The position numbers and the translations under genes are program-made. Source: a bacterium (GTDB lineage Bacteria > Chlamydiota > Chlamydiia > Chlamydiales > FEN-1388). From it: a stretch of DNA of 6,068 nucleotides. The notes under the pieces were generated by a model. The model ran no database searches. It was not told the DNA's origin and saw only the letters and a program-made list of their open reading frames with translations. Positions 1-5,930 of this stretch are shown here, piece by piece (the stretch's first letter is position 1; each line of letters begins with the position of its first letter). The stretch spans positions 1 through 6,068 of the forward strand of contig JAJZPP010000048.1 in NCBI GenBank assembly GCA_021811115.1, in the 5' to 3' direction.

Positions 1-60
1 GCCCTCATAAATCTCTCTGCGCTCTCTGCGCCTCTCTTTTGGCGCTAGCCTCTGCGCTGA
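1..60. repeat. Short CTCTGCG-type tandem repeat at the window edge
   Basis: The 9-mer TCTCTGCGC occurs twice in direct succession at 14-22 and 23-31, and a related CCTCTGCGC lies at 49-57. No credible gene runs through here. The composition is like the CTCTGTG-rich arms of the inverted repeat at 3826-3943. Such CTCTG(T/C)G-rich stretches recur between genes in many environmental bacterial genomes (from memory, not searched). The element may continue to the left of the window, so its true extent is unknown. Confidence 0.5.
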
Positions 61-141
61 TGAAAAAGAACAAACCTTAGGTTGATATGCCTGAAATGAA
101 GGGAGGGAACGTTTTGGAACGGTGCGGATATCGGCCTCTAC

Positions 142-183
142 TTTGTCACACCCCAGTTTAGGCCCATGCTGGTGTGTGACAAA
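142..183. repeat. 15-bp inverted repeat upstream of the ABC-F gene
   Basis: Arms at 142-156 (TTTGTCACACCCCAG) and 169-183 (CTGGTGTGTGACAAA) are complementary at 14 of 15 positions, around a 12-nt loop at 157-168. The element lies about 100 bp before the ABC-F start codon. It could be the terminator hairpin of a gene to the left, although the following sequence is only moderately T-rich (191-213) and no gene end is visible. It could also be an operator. The sequence alone does not decide. Confidence 0.6.
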
Positions 184-246
184 TTGGCAACTTTTCCCTT
201 ATTAATATTTTTCCTTGTCGATAAGAATGTCTCGATCATGGTACAC

Positions 247-262
247 TTATAGGCAATATAAA
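247..262 (+). promoter_or_regulatory. Weak -10-like stretch before the ABC-F gene
   Basis: The stretch contains TTATAG (247-252) and TATAAA (257-262), the latter matching the sigma-70 -10 consensus at five of six bases. No convincing -35 hexamer is found at 16-18 bp spacing; TTGTCG at 215-220 is too far upstream. If TATAAA is used, transcription would start near 269 and leave a leader of under 20 nt. This call rests on base pattern only. Confidence 0.25.
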
Positions 263-285
263 GAGCCCAACATCTATCACGTGTT

Positions 286-2058
286 ATGTCACTCATTGGA
301 ATCCATTCTCTATCCAAAGCTTTTGGGACGGTCCGCCTTTTCAAACAGATCTCCTTCACAATATCCCAAGGAGATCGAATTGGCTTAATCGGCCCAAATG
401 GAGCCGGCAAATCCTCCCTGCTCAAGATTATCATGCAACTCGAGTCCCCAGATGAGGGGTCAATTACCCGCCGACAAGGGCTCAGAATTGGGTACGCAAG
501 CCAAGTTCCAGAATTTCCACCCCTCCCAGCCCGAGAAATCCTCCTGAACAATAGCTTCTCCACCGACCCCATCGAATCGCTCACCCTCGCCAACATTCTC
601 CTCGGAAAAGCACTCTTCCCAGATCCAGAAGCCGACGCCACACGCCTCTCAGGGGGATGGAAAAAAAGGCTGGATATTCTGCGCGCCCTCATGGCCCAAC
701 CAGACATCCTTCTCCTCGACGAACCGACCAACCACCTCGATCTTGAAGGAATCTTTTGGCTTGAAAAATTCCTCACCAAAGAACGATCCATCCCCACCTA
801 CCTTGTTGTCAGCCACGACCGCTACTTTTTGGAACGAGTCACCAACAAGACCATTGAGTTGAATCGGCGGTATCCAAGTGGCATTTTCATGTGCGACGGT
901 TCGTTGCACCGATTCTTCGAACGTCGAGAGCAGTTTTTGGCGGCCGAAGCACAACGGGAGAAGGGGCTGGCCTCTGTTGTTCGGGGAGAGGTTGACTGGC
1001 TCAGTCGGTCCGCCCCTGCCCGAACCTCAAAATCCCGCTCCCGTATCGAAAAGGCCAATGAACTCATCGATGAGCTATCAGCCGTCCAGAGACGGAACAC
1101 AGAGTCAAAAGTCTCCATCCAATTTGACGCATCGGAACGGGAGACAAGAAAGCTTCTCTCCGCCAAAAACCTCTCTAAATCTCTTGGAGGGAAGATACTC
1201 TTCAAAGGGATCGATCTTACCCTATCGCCCGGAAGCCGCCTCGGTATCGTTGGAGAGAATGGAACTGGAAAAACAACCCTCCTCAAAATACTGGCAGGCC
1301 ACATCCCGCACGATGTAGGGACAGTCAAGTATGCCGATAACCTCCGCCTCGTCTATTTTGATCAAATGAGGGAGCAAATTCCCCTTGAGAGTACTCTACG
1401 AGAGGCCCTCTCTGGCGACAACGAGTATGTCACCTATCGAGACCAGCGGATCCATGTGAACGGCTGGGCAAAAAAGTTCCTCCTCTCCCCAGACCGTCTC
1501 GCGCTGCCGGTCAAATACCTGTCTGGAGGCGAGCGGGCGCGCATCCAGATTGCCAAACTCATGCTCGAGCCTGCCGATATTCTCTTCCTCGATGAACCAA
1601 CGAACGATCTTGATATCGCCACACTGGAAGTGATGGAGGAAAGCCTACTTGAGTTTCCAGGGGCTACCGTGCTGATCTCCCACGATCGATGCTTTATGGA
1701 CAGGCTGTGTACGCAGGTTATTGGACTTGGGAAAAATAACGAGCACTCGCTCTTTGCCGACTACTCCCAATGGCTCTCAGCATGCCAGACTCCTGCACGG
1801 CCCGCACAAGCCGTAAAAACACCACCACCACCGCCCCCAAAACCCTCCCAGAAGAGATCGTATAAAGAGCAACGAGAGCTTGCTGAGATAGAACAAAGAA
1901 TTGCCTCTCTTGAAGCCACCATAAAAGAGTGTGAGCAGAGACTCGAAGCCATGACCGACTCCTCCACAATGCTTCCCACCTACAAAACGCTAGCCGATGC
2001 GCAGCAACAACGGGAGGTTCTTTTTGAACGATGGTTGCGACTGGAGGAAACCCATTGA
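286..2058 (+). CDS. uup: ABC-F family ATPase, Uup-type
   Basis: This is a 590-residue soluble protein with two ABC ATPase domains and no membrane segments. Domain 1 has Walker A GPNGAGKSS (36-44), signature LSGGW (121-125), Walker B ILLLDEPTNHLD (141-152) and switch SHDR (176-179). The inter-domain linker (about 210-290) contains EVDWLSRSAPARTSKSRSRI, the pattern of Uup rather than EttA. Domain 2 has GENGTGKTT (323-331), LSGGE (412-416), ILFLDEPTNDLD (432-443) and SHDR (465-468). A six-proline run (513-518) leads to a charged, probably coiled-coil tail (about 525-590), where Uup carries its DNA-binding C-terminal domain. ABC-F proteins act on ribosomes; Uup is also linked to branched-DNA tolerance and transposon excision. 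All catalytic motifs are intact. The start fits family N-termini, but no clear Shine-Dalgarno precedes it. The stop overlaps the next gene by one base, suggesting an operon. Another ABC-F subfamily, such as an antibiotic-resistance type, is less likely given the linker and tail. Confidence 0.9.
   Translation: MSLIGIHSLSKAFGTVRLFKQISFTISQGDRIGLIGPNGAGKSSLLKIIMQLESPDEGSITRRQGLRIGYASQVPEFPPLPAREILLNNSFSTDPIESLTLANILLGKALFPDPEADATRLSGGWKKRLDILRALMAQPDILLLDEPTNHLDLEGIFWLEKFLTKERSIPTYLVVSHDRYFLERVTNKTIELNRRYPSGIFMCDGSLHRFFERREQFLAAEAQREKGLASVVRGEVDWLSRSAPARTSKSRSRIEKANELIDELSAVQRRNTESKVSIQFDASERETRKLLSAKNLSKSLGGKILFKGIDLTLSPGSRLGIVGENGTGKTTLLKILAGHIPHDVGTVKYADNLRLVYFDQMREQIPLESTLREALSGDNEYVTYRDQRIHVNGWAKKFLLSPDRLALPVKYLSGGERARIQIAKLMLEPADILFLDEPTNDLDIATLEVMEESLLEFPGATVLISHDRCFMDRLCTQVIGLGKNNEHSLFADYSQWLSACQTPARPAQAVKTPPPPPPKPSQKRSYKEQRELAEIEQRIASLEATIKECEQRLEAMTDSSTMLPTYKTLADAQQQREVLFERWLRLEETH
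2043..2047 (+). promoter_or_regulatory. Shine-Dalgarno of the flavoprotein gene
   Basis: GGAGG lies inside the last codons of the ABC-F gene, 10 nt before the ATG at 2058. It decides the start: the in-frame ATG at 2031 would add nine residues before the FAD-binding strand and has no such site. The TGATG stop/start overlap suggests translational coupling. Confidence 0.7.
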
Positions 2059-3326
2059 TGCGAGCCGTCATTATAGGAGCTGGTGCCGCCGGCTGTTTTG
2101 CAGCCATTCAAGCAAAAGAGAATAACCCATCGGCCCAGATCACCATCCTCGAACAAGCCGAACGACCGCTGGCTAAACTCCTCCTGACCGGAGGAGGCCG
2201 ATGTAACCTAACCAATAACGGCTCTGACCCGCGGCAACTTGCCAAAAACTACCCCAGAGGCTCTTCAGAGCTCATCGGCCCCTTCCTCTCTTTTGGTCCC
2301 AACGAACTGATGGCCTGGTTCGAATCTCGTGGCGTCCCCCTCAAAACAGAAGCTGAAGGAAGGGTCTTTCCATTGAGCAACCGTTCAGAAACGATTGCCA
2401 CATGCCTTCTCAATGAGATCAAAAGGCTTGGCATACCACTCCTCTTAGACCAGCAGATCGCATCCATTGCTCGCAATGAGATCAAAAGGCTTGGCATACC
2501 ACTCCTCTTAGACCAGCAGATCGCATCCATTGCTCGCAATGAAAACAGCTTCCATATCACTACCTCGGGCGGATCTCTTTCCTGTGACGCGCTCCTCTTG
2601 GCTACCGGAAGCCACCCATCCGGCTACCAGTATGCGGCACAATTGGGCCACACTCTTCACCCACCAATCCCCTCCCTCTTCTCCTTTCACCTCGACCATG
2701 ACTGCCTTAAAACGCTCTCCGGTGTAACTGTGGATTCGGTTTCGGCACGTATTATTGGCACTCCCTTTGCCCAACAAGGCCCTCTGCTTATTACCCACGA
2801 AGGGGTTTCAGGGCCTGCCATCTTGAAGCTCTCCGCATGGGCGGCCCGCTACCTCCACGACAAAAAATACCGCTGTGAGCTTTCCATCAACTGGCTCCCA
2901 GCCCTCTCCACAGAAGAGGTTTTTACAACGCTGCTTCAGTACAAACAGATGTTTCCCCAAAAACAACTCTGCTCTGACAACCCATTTTCCCTCCCAAAAA
3001 CACTTTGGAGAGCACTTTTTGGAAACCCAATGTATCTGCGTGATTATTCATACGCCGCGCTCAGAGCCCTCACAGCCATGCTTCACGACGATCGGTACTC
3101 GGTAACTGGAAAATCGATCAACACTTCTGAATTTGTGACCTGCGGCGGTGTTTCTACAAAAGAGATCCACTGGAAGACAATGGAGAGCCGGTTATGTCCC
3201 AGCCTCTACTTTGCAGGAGAGATTTTGGATATTGATGGGATCACGGGAGGGTTTAACCTCCAAAATGCCTGGACGACCGGCTTTATCGCCGGCCGTTCAT
3301 TAGGCCCCTTAGTGCTACAAAATTGA
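2058..3326 (+). CDS. BaiN/HI0933/YhiN-family FAD-dependent oxidoreductase with an internal duplication
   Basis: This is a 422-residue cytosolic flavoprotein counted from the ATG at 2058. The N-terminus MRAVIIGAGAAG is a dinucleotide-binding strand and Gly loop (GAGAAG, 7-12). It is followed by the family hallmark KLLLTGGGRCNLTN (40-53), a mid-protein LLATGSHPSG (180-189), GPLLITHEGVSGPAIL (241-256) and the C-terminal FAD-contacting block FAGEILDIDGITGGFNLQNAW (split around 386-405). These features define the HI0933/YhiN/BaiN family. Substrates are mostly unknown; one member, BaiN, is implicated in bile-acid dehydroxylation, so no reaction is assigned here. Residues 120-140 are repeated exactly as 141-161 by a 63-bp DNA duplication. 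Without it the protein would be 401 residues, a normal family size. The extra segment lies between the flavin and substrate domains and may or may not be tolerated. The 3' end overlaps the minus-strand gene at 3315-3708 by 12 bp. Confidence 0.88.
   Translation: MRAVIIGAGAAGCFAAIQAKENNPSAQITILEQAERPLAKLLLTGGGRCNLTNNGSDPRQLAKNYPRGSSELIGPFLSFGPNELMAWFESRGVPLKTEAEGRVFPLSNRSETIATCLLNEIKRLGIPLLLDQQIASIARNEIKRLGIPLLLDQQIASIARNENSFHITTSGGSLSCDALLLATGSHPSGYQYAAQLGHTLHPPIPSLFSFHLDHDCLKTLSGVTVDSVSARIIGTPFAQQGPLLITHEGVSGPAILKLSAWAARYLHDKKYRCELSINWLPALSTEEVFTTLLQYKQMFPQKQLCSDNPFSLPKTLWRALFGNPMYLRDYSYAALRALTAMLHDDRYSVTGKSINTSEFVTCGGVSTKEIHWKTMESRLCPSLYFAGEILDIDGITGGFNLQNAWTTGFIAGRSLGPLVLQN
2411..2542 (+). 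repeat. Perfect 63-bp in-frame tandem duplication within the flavoprotein gene
   Basis: Bases 2411-2473 are repeated without a single difference at 2474-2536, and the first six bases of the unit (CAATGA) occur a third time at 2537-2542, so 69 bp match at an offset of 63. The unit is 21 codons, so the reading frame is kept and the peptide from NEIKRLG to SIAR appears twice. The short CAATGA at both unit ends is the expected footprint of slippage or unequal recombination between micro-repeats. Perfect identity implies a very recent event or an assembly error. Confidence 0.97.
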
Positions 3327-3708
3327 ATACGAGATTCGTTTCCACTTCCCATCAATCTTTCGCCAGACGATGAGTCGGAAATCACTATCTGTAGTTGTTG
3401 ACCCGCCTGAAGTGACAATCGTTGAGGCTGAAAAGGTGACAATGATCACCCCTTTTTTCATCGTTTGGGTAAAATTGCTCAACGTATAGCTACGGAGCGT
3501 TTCCGTTTGAAAGGAGGCGAGCTGCCTTGTTGAAACTCCCGCTCGAATCGACTCCGAGGAAGTAGGATGCGGTGTGCTCTTCAATCTCATTAAACTCCTG
3601 CTCCTTCAGCTCTTTGAAGAACTTTCTGACCAGTTTCTCTCCTTTTGCCATCCCGGCAAACATCAGGGCTGGCGCTACTAAAAGAGTAAAAAGAATCCCG
3701 CGCAACAT
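3315..3708 (-). pseudogene. Frameshifted exported NTF2-like (DUF4440/SnoaL-type) small protein
   Basis: The gene starts at an ATG (3708) with an ideal AGGAGG six bases upstream. The first frame encodes a Sec-type leader (MLRGILFTLLVAPALMFAG, 1-19), a helix (KLVRKFFKELKEQEFNEIEEH) and the strand YFLGVDSSGSFNKA (49-62). It then leaves the family pattern and stops at 3490. Skipping one base near 3522 restores a frame reading LASFQTETLRSYTLSNF, GVIIVTFSAS and FRLIVWRKIDGKWKRISYSIL up to the stop at 3315-3317. That order of helix, SYTLS-type strand, VTF strand and terminal VWRKIDGKW strand is typical of NTF2-like proteins. The joined product would be 130 residues, a usual length. The family is fold-based and the role is unknown. 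Either the gene is a recent pseudogene or the extra base is a sequencing error. I see no slippery heptamer or hairpin supporting programmed shifting. The family call is by eye. Confidence 0.65.
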
Positions 3709-3714
3709 ACAAAA

Positions 3715-3720
3715 CCTCCT
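3715..3720 (-). promoter_or_regulatory. Shine-Dalgarno of the NTF2-like gene
   Basis: AGGAGG on the minus strand, with six bases to the ATG at 3708, is a textbook site. It selects this start over the upstream in-frame ATGs, which would place a non-signal extension before the hydrophobic leader. A strong intact ribosome site argues that the gene was expressed until recently. Confidence 0.75.
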
Positions 3721-3737
3721 ATAGCTATGCATTCCTC

Positions 3738-3767
3738 GGAATAGCAGAAAAGAAATAATTTCAACAA
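3738..3767 (-). promoter_or_regulatory. Possible promoter of the NTF2-like gene
   Basis: On the minus strand TTGTTG (3767-3762) and TATTCC (3743-3738) are separated by 18 bp and lie about 30 bp before the start codon. Each hexamer matches the sigma-70 consensus only partly. It is offered because the gene is separated from nadE by more than 300 bp and by a large hairpin, so it probably has its own promoter. Confidence 0.25.
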
Positions 3768-3825
3768 CACCATTTTTTGGTTCATCGGAAGAATTTGGAG
3801 CCAGACAAAGGTCGTTCCTGCCCAT

Positions 3826-3943
3826 CTCTGTGCACTCTGTGATCTCGGTGGTTAAATAATTGCTACAACTTTTTCCATGCACATGTTTTCGTTTGACATG
3901 CGTGAACAATTTTTGAACCACCGAGGTCACAGAGTGCACAGAG
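3826..3943. repeat. Large inverted repeat, 37-bp arms, between nadE and the NTF2-like gene
   Basis: The left arm (3826-3862, beginning CTCTGTGCACTCTGTGA) and right arm (3907-3943, ending TCACAGAGTGCACAGAG) pair at 34 of 37 positions around a 44-nt spacer (3863-3906). Each arm also contains CTCTGTG twice at a 10-bp period. The spacer has no ORF or obvious motif. Transcripts from nadE would form a long hairpin here, but no U-tract follows, so it is not a classical terminator. It looks like an interspersed palindromic repeat. No other gene is seen in 3709-4017. Confidence 0.85.
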
Positions 3944-4017
3944 GCGCTACCGCGCGCAAAATAAGTTCAGCCTGAGACTTCCTCGCACCCGCAATTCTTC
4001 CCATGAACCATGGTTTT

Positions 4018-4839
4018 TTACTTTCCCCAATCCCGCGCATAGCGAAACTCTCGATCGATCGTCCGATTGGAAACCTTGGCGATCACAGCGAGGCGTCGCT
4101 TGTAGTGCGAATTTTGCACCTTGGTATGCACCAGATCGATAAAATCGGGAGCAAATCCCCGAGCCATCAGCTCACTTGGTGTGAGACGAAGGTCGACCAT
4201 GTGATAGAGGAGCCGGTCCACCTCTCGATACGTAAATCCCAGCTCTGCCTCATCGGTCTGACCGATCCACAAATCTGCCGAAGGCTTTTTCTCAATAATC
4301 TCACGCGGCACCCCCAAGTGCTCCGCTATCTGCCACACATGGCTCTTGTACAGGTCTCCAATAGGATTGAGCGCGCTGGCCATATCGCCAAAAATCGTCC
4401 CATAACCTAACAGGAGCTCACTCTTATTGCTTGTTCCAAGGACAAGGGCGGAGTGGATAGCCGACTGGTCATACAGAATCGACATCCTCTCTCGGGCCAT
4501 CTTATTGCCCCTCCGAATGTTATCCGCTTCCGGATACCGAGCAAAATACGCATCAATCATGGGCGTGATCTCGATAAAGACGGAATTGATCCGCAGCTGC
4601 TCTACAACCATTTTGGCATGGACCAGGCTTTGCGGATGGCTCGTGCGATACGGAAGAATGCAGCCGTACACATTCTCTGGGCCCAGCGCGGCGGCAGCCA
4701 AGAAGGCAACGACCGAAGAATCAATGCCTCCAGAAACCCCCACAACCCCTTTAGTAATCCCCACCTTTTGTACTTCTTCGCGTATGAAGCGGGTCAGCAC
4801 GCCACAGATGAGCGGTGTATTAATCTCAAGACCATCCAT
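4018..4839 (-). CDS. nadE: NAD+ synthase (ATP-dependent amidating subunit)
   Basis: This 273-residue cytosolic enzyme catalyses the last step of NAD+ biosynthesis: nicotinate adenine dinucleotide is adenylylated with ATP and amidated with ammonia. The N-type ATP pyrophosphatase P-loop SGGIDSS is at 36-42, with [18 protein letters not shown] (135-152) and [20 protein letters not shown] (185-204). These are the standard NadE substrate- and Mg/ATP-binding blocks, and the C-terminus ends in RYARDWGK. The length fits a stand-alone NadE domain. The ATG at 4839 is preferred over the TTG at 4845 because GAGGGA lies six bases before it and would overlap the TTG. The start overlaps the stop of the glutaminase gene (TGATG), so the two are coupled. 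With that partner it should work as a glutamine-dependent synthetase; ammonia-only activity is the alternative. Nothing appears damaged. Confidence 0.92.
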   Translation of the reverse strand: MDGLEINTPLICGVLTRFIREEVQKVGITKGVVGVSGGIDSSVVAFLAAAALGPENVYGCILPYRTSHPQSLVHAKMVVEQLRINSVFIEITPMIDAYFARYPEADNIRRGNKMARERMSILYDQSAIHSALVLGTSNKSELLLGYGTIFGDMASALNPIGDLYKSHVWQIAEHLGVPREIIEKKPSADLWIGQTDEAELGFTYREVDRLLYHMVDLRLTPSELMARGFAPDFIDLVHTKVQNSHYKRRLAVIAKVSNRTIDREFRYARDWGK

Positions 4840-5684
4840 CAGCAATCCCTCGCCTGTTGTATCCGTGAGAGCTCTTTTAACGTAATGTACAGACTCTCAT
4901 CCCGGAGCATTGGAGAAAAGATTCTGTCTCTGCGTAGGTCTCCCTCATCCACCGATACCACGACACTATCCTCTTCAAACAGCTTCCCACGCTTTACGAC
5001 ATCCCCTCCAGGGGCAACCACTTCAGACCCTCCCCAAAAGTTCACTCCATCCTCATATCCGACCCGGTTACAGAACAGGACCCGACAGTTTAAGAAGAGA
5101 GCCACAGTCGACGTCAGTTTCTGCCACGCCTTCGTTGAGTCGAGAGATGAATCGCTTGAAATCCCCCTTCCAGGGCTACTGGAAAGGCAGATCAGTGTTG
5201 CAGCGCCATCCATCGCTAAAATATACGATGAGGAGAGGTGCCACATATCCTCACATAACAAAAGCCCCACCCTGCCCAGCTGCGTATCAAACGCCTGGAA
5301 GCGGACTCCCTGCGCCAGATACCGTTGTTCATCGAAGAGGCCGTAGGTGGGAAGGTATACCTTGCGGTGCACATGCTTGATCTGGCCCCCTTCGATATAG
5401 AGGGCAGAATTGTGGAAGAGGTAATCGGATGTCACTTCAACAAATCCGATCGCAATAGAAATGTGGGTCGACAGCTTTTTTAGACGATCGATCTCGCGAG
5501 AATCGATGCTCATAGCTACTTCAGGAACCAGATCCTTCAAAAAGTAGCCGGTCATGGCAAGCTCAGGAAACACAATGAGCCCCGCTTTTGCATCGATGCT
5601 CCTCGATATGTGGCTCTCGATCATGGCCAAATTATCGGCCACGCAGCCAAGCTTTGGTTTTACCTGCGCTAAAGCAATCTCCAT
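4839..5684 (-). CDS. Nitrilase-superfamily glutaminase subunit of NAD+ synthetase
   Basis: This 281-residue carbon-nitrogen hydrolase has the nitrilase catalytic triad: Glu41 in FPELAMTGY, Lys108 in [17 protein letters not shown], and Cys144 in LLLCEDMWH. The [12 protein letters not shown] stretch and the C-E-D-x-W context are those of the glutaminase half of glutamine-dependent NAD synthetases, not of general omega-amidases. The inferred role is to hydrolyse glutamine and pass ammonia to NadE. In most bacteria with this chemistry the two domains are fused in one chain of roughly 540-680 residues; here they are separate genes totalling 554 residues. The ATG at 5684 has AGGGAG 10 bases upstream and gives a normal nitrilase N-terminus ([13 protein letters not shown]). 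The stop overlaps nadE by one base. It is the first gene of the minus-strand operon. Confidence 0.88.
   Translation of the reverse strand: MEIALAQVKPKLGCVADNLAMIESHISRSIDAKAGLIVFPELAMTGYFLKDLVPEVAMSIDSREIDRLKKLSTHISIAIGFVEVTSDYLFHNSALYIEGGQIKHVHRKVYLPTYGLFDEQRYLAQGVRFQAFDTQLGRVGLLLCEDMWHLSSSYILAMDGAATLICLSSSPGRGISSDSSLDSTKAWQKLTSTVALFLNCRVLFCNRVGYEDGVNFWGGSEVVAPGGDVVKRGKLFEEDSVVVSVDEGDLRRDRIFSPMLRDESLYITLKELSRIQQARDC
4846..4851 (-). promoter_or_regulatory. Shine-Dalgarno of nadE inside the glutaminase gene
   Basis: GAGGGA on the minus strand ends six bases before the ATG at 4839 and lies in the last codons of the upstream gene. It supports independent initiation of nadE rather than read-through or frameshifting into one fused protein. 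Confidence 0.65.
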
Positions 5685-5694
5685 TTTGTGATCA

Positions 5695-5700
5695 CTCCCT
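5695..5700 (-). promoter_or_regulatory. Shine-Dalgarno of the glutaminase gene
   Basis: AGGGAG on the minus strand lies 10 bases before the ATG at 5684, a slightly long but acceptable spacing. It sits in a short inverted repeat (TCCCT/AGGGA, 5696-5706) that could partly hide it in the mRNA. Confidence 0.55.
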
Positions 5701-5737
5701 TAGGGACTAGTGGTAATTCCCAAAAGTTCCTAATTGA

Positions 5738-5767
5738 CCAATACACCCATGTCTGGGAACAAGTCAA
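5738..5767 (-). promoter_or_regulatory. Candidate promoter of the NAD synthetase operon
   Basis: On the minus strand TTGACT (5767-5762) is followed after 18 bp by TATTGG (5743-5738), giving a predicted start near 5731 and a leader of about 45-50 nt. The -35 matches consensus at five of six bases and the -10 at three. A small inverted repeat CCCA/TGGG (5746-5757) lies in the spacer and could be a regulator site. No NAD-repressor box (NrtR or NiaR type) is recognised. Confidence 0.35.
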
Positions 5768-5886
5768 AAGATTTCTACATGGCAGACTGGGGCAAAGGTG
5801 ATGTATGTGCAGCAACCGCACTTTTTCGAACGAAAAAATGGAAGAAAGAACACTTTTTAGCACCAATAAATGTTAATCAGCGGTAA
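5749..5886 (+). CDS. Doubtful 45-codon ORF opposite the NAD operon leader
   Basis: An ATG-to-TAA frame reads MSGNKSKDFYMADWGKGDVCAA and on to a basic, aromatic segment ending INVNQR (45 residues). The amino-acid make-up looks more protein-like than the surrounding shadow frames, but there is no Shine-Dalgarno, no recognised family and no clear promoter, and it is antisense to the operon promoter. It may be a remnant or chance. Otherwise I see nothing coding in 5701-5930. Confidence 0.15.
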   Translation: MSGNKSKDFYMADWGKGDVCAATALFRTKKWKKEHFLAPINVNQR

Positions 5887-5930
5887 GATGAAGTTTGGAA
5901 ATGGAAGGCTCTCCAACTAAGGGACTGGGC

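Noticed and set aside
2031..2057. Upstream ATG giving a 431-residue flavoprotein
   Set aside because: The nine extra residues precede the FAD-binding strand, and the GGAGG at 2043-2047 is placed for the ATG at 2058.
138..2107. Several long minus-strand ORFs opposite the ABC-F gene (138-797, 649-954, 822-1328, 1718-2107)
   Set aside because: Their products are rich in Ser, Arg and Pro with no family pattern and no ribosome sites. They are antisense shadows of a gene with all ABC motifs intact.
3273..3296. GC-rich stem (ACGACCGGC / GCCGGCCGT) as a terminator for the minus-strand NTF2-like gene
   Set aside because: It lies inside conserved flavoprotein codons (TTGFIAGR) and has no T-tract on either strand, so it is probably a by-product of coding sequence.
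3490..3939. 149-residue version of the NTF2-like N-terminal frame
   Set aside because: The extra N-terminal part is translated inverted repeat and leader DNA. The AGGAGG-preceded ATG at 3708 begins directly with the signal peptide.
4006..4020. AACCATGGTT palindrome followed by T residues as a terminator
   Set aside because: The palindrome has no loop, and the T-run is on the wrong strand for nadE transcription and overlaps the stop codon.
4003..5380. Plus-strand ORFs opposite nadE and the glutaminase (4003-4410, 4453-5346, 4910-5380)
   Set aside because: Their composition is shadow-like, with no motifs. The minus-strand frames carry complete catalytic signatures and ribosome sites.
5669..5866. 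65-codon minus-strand ORF upstream of the glutaminase
   Set aside because: It has no Shine-Dalgarno or recognisable family, runs over the glutaminase start, and covers the likely promoter and leader.
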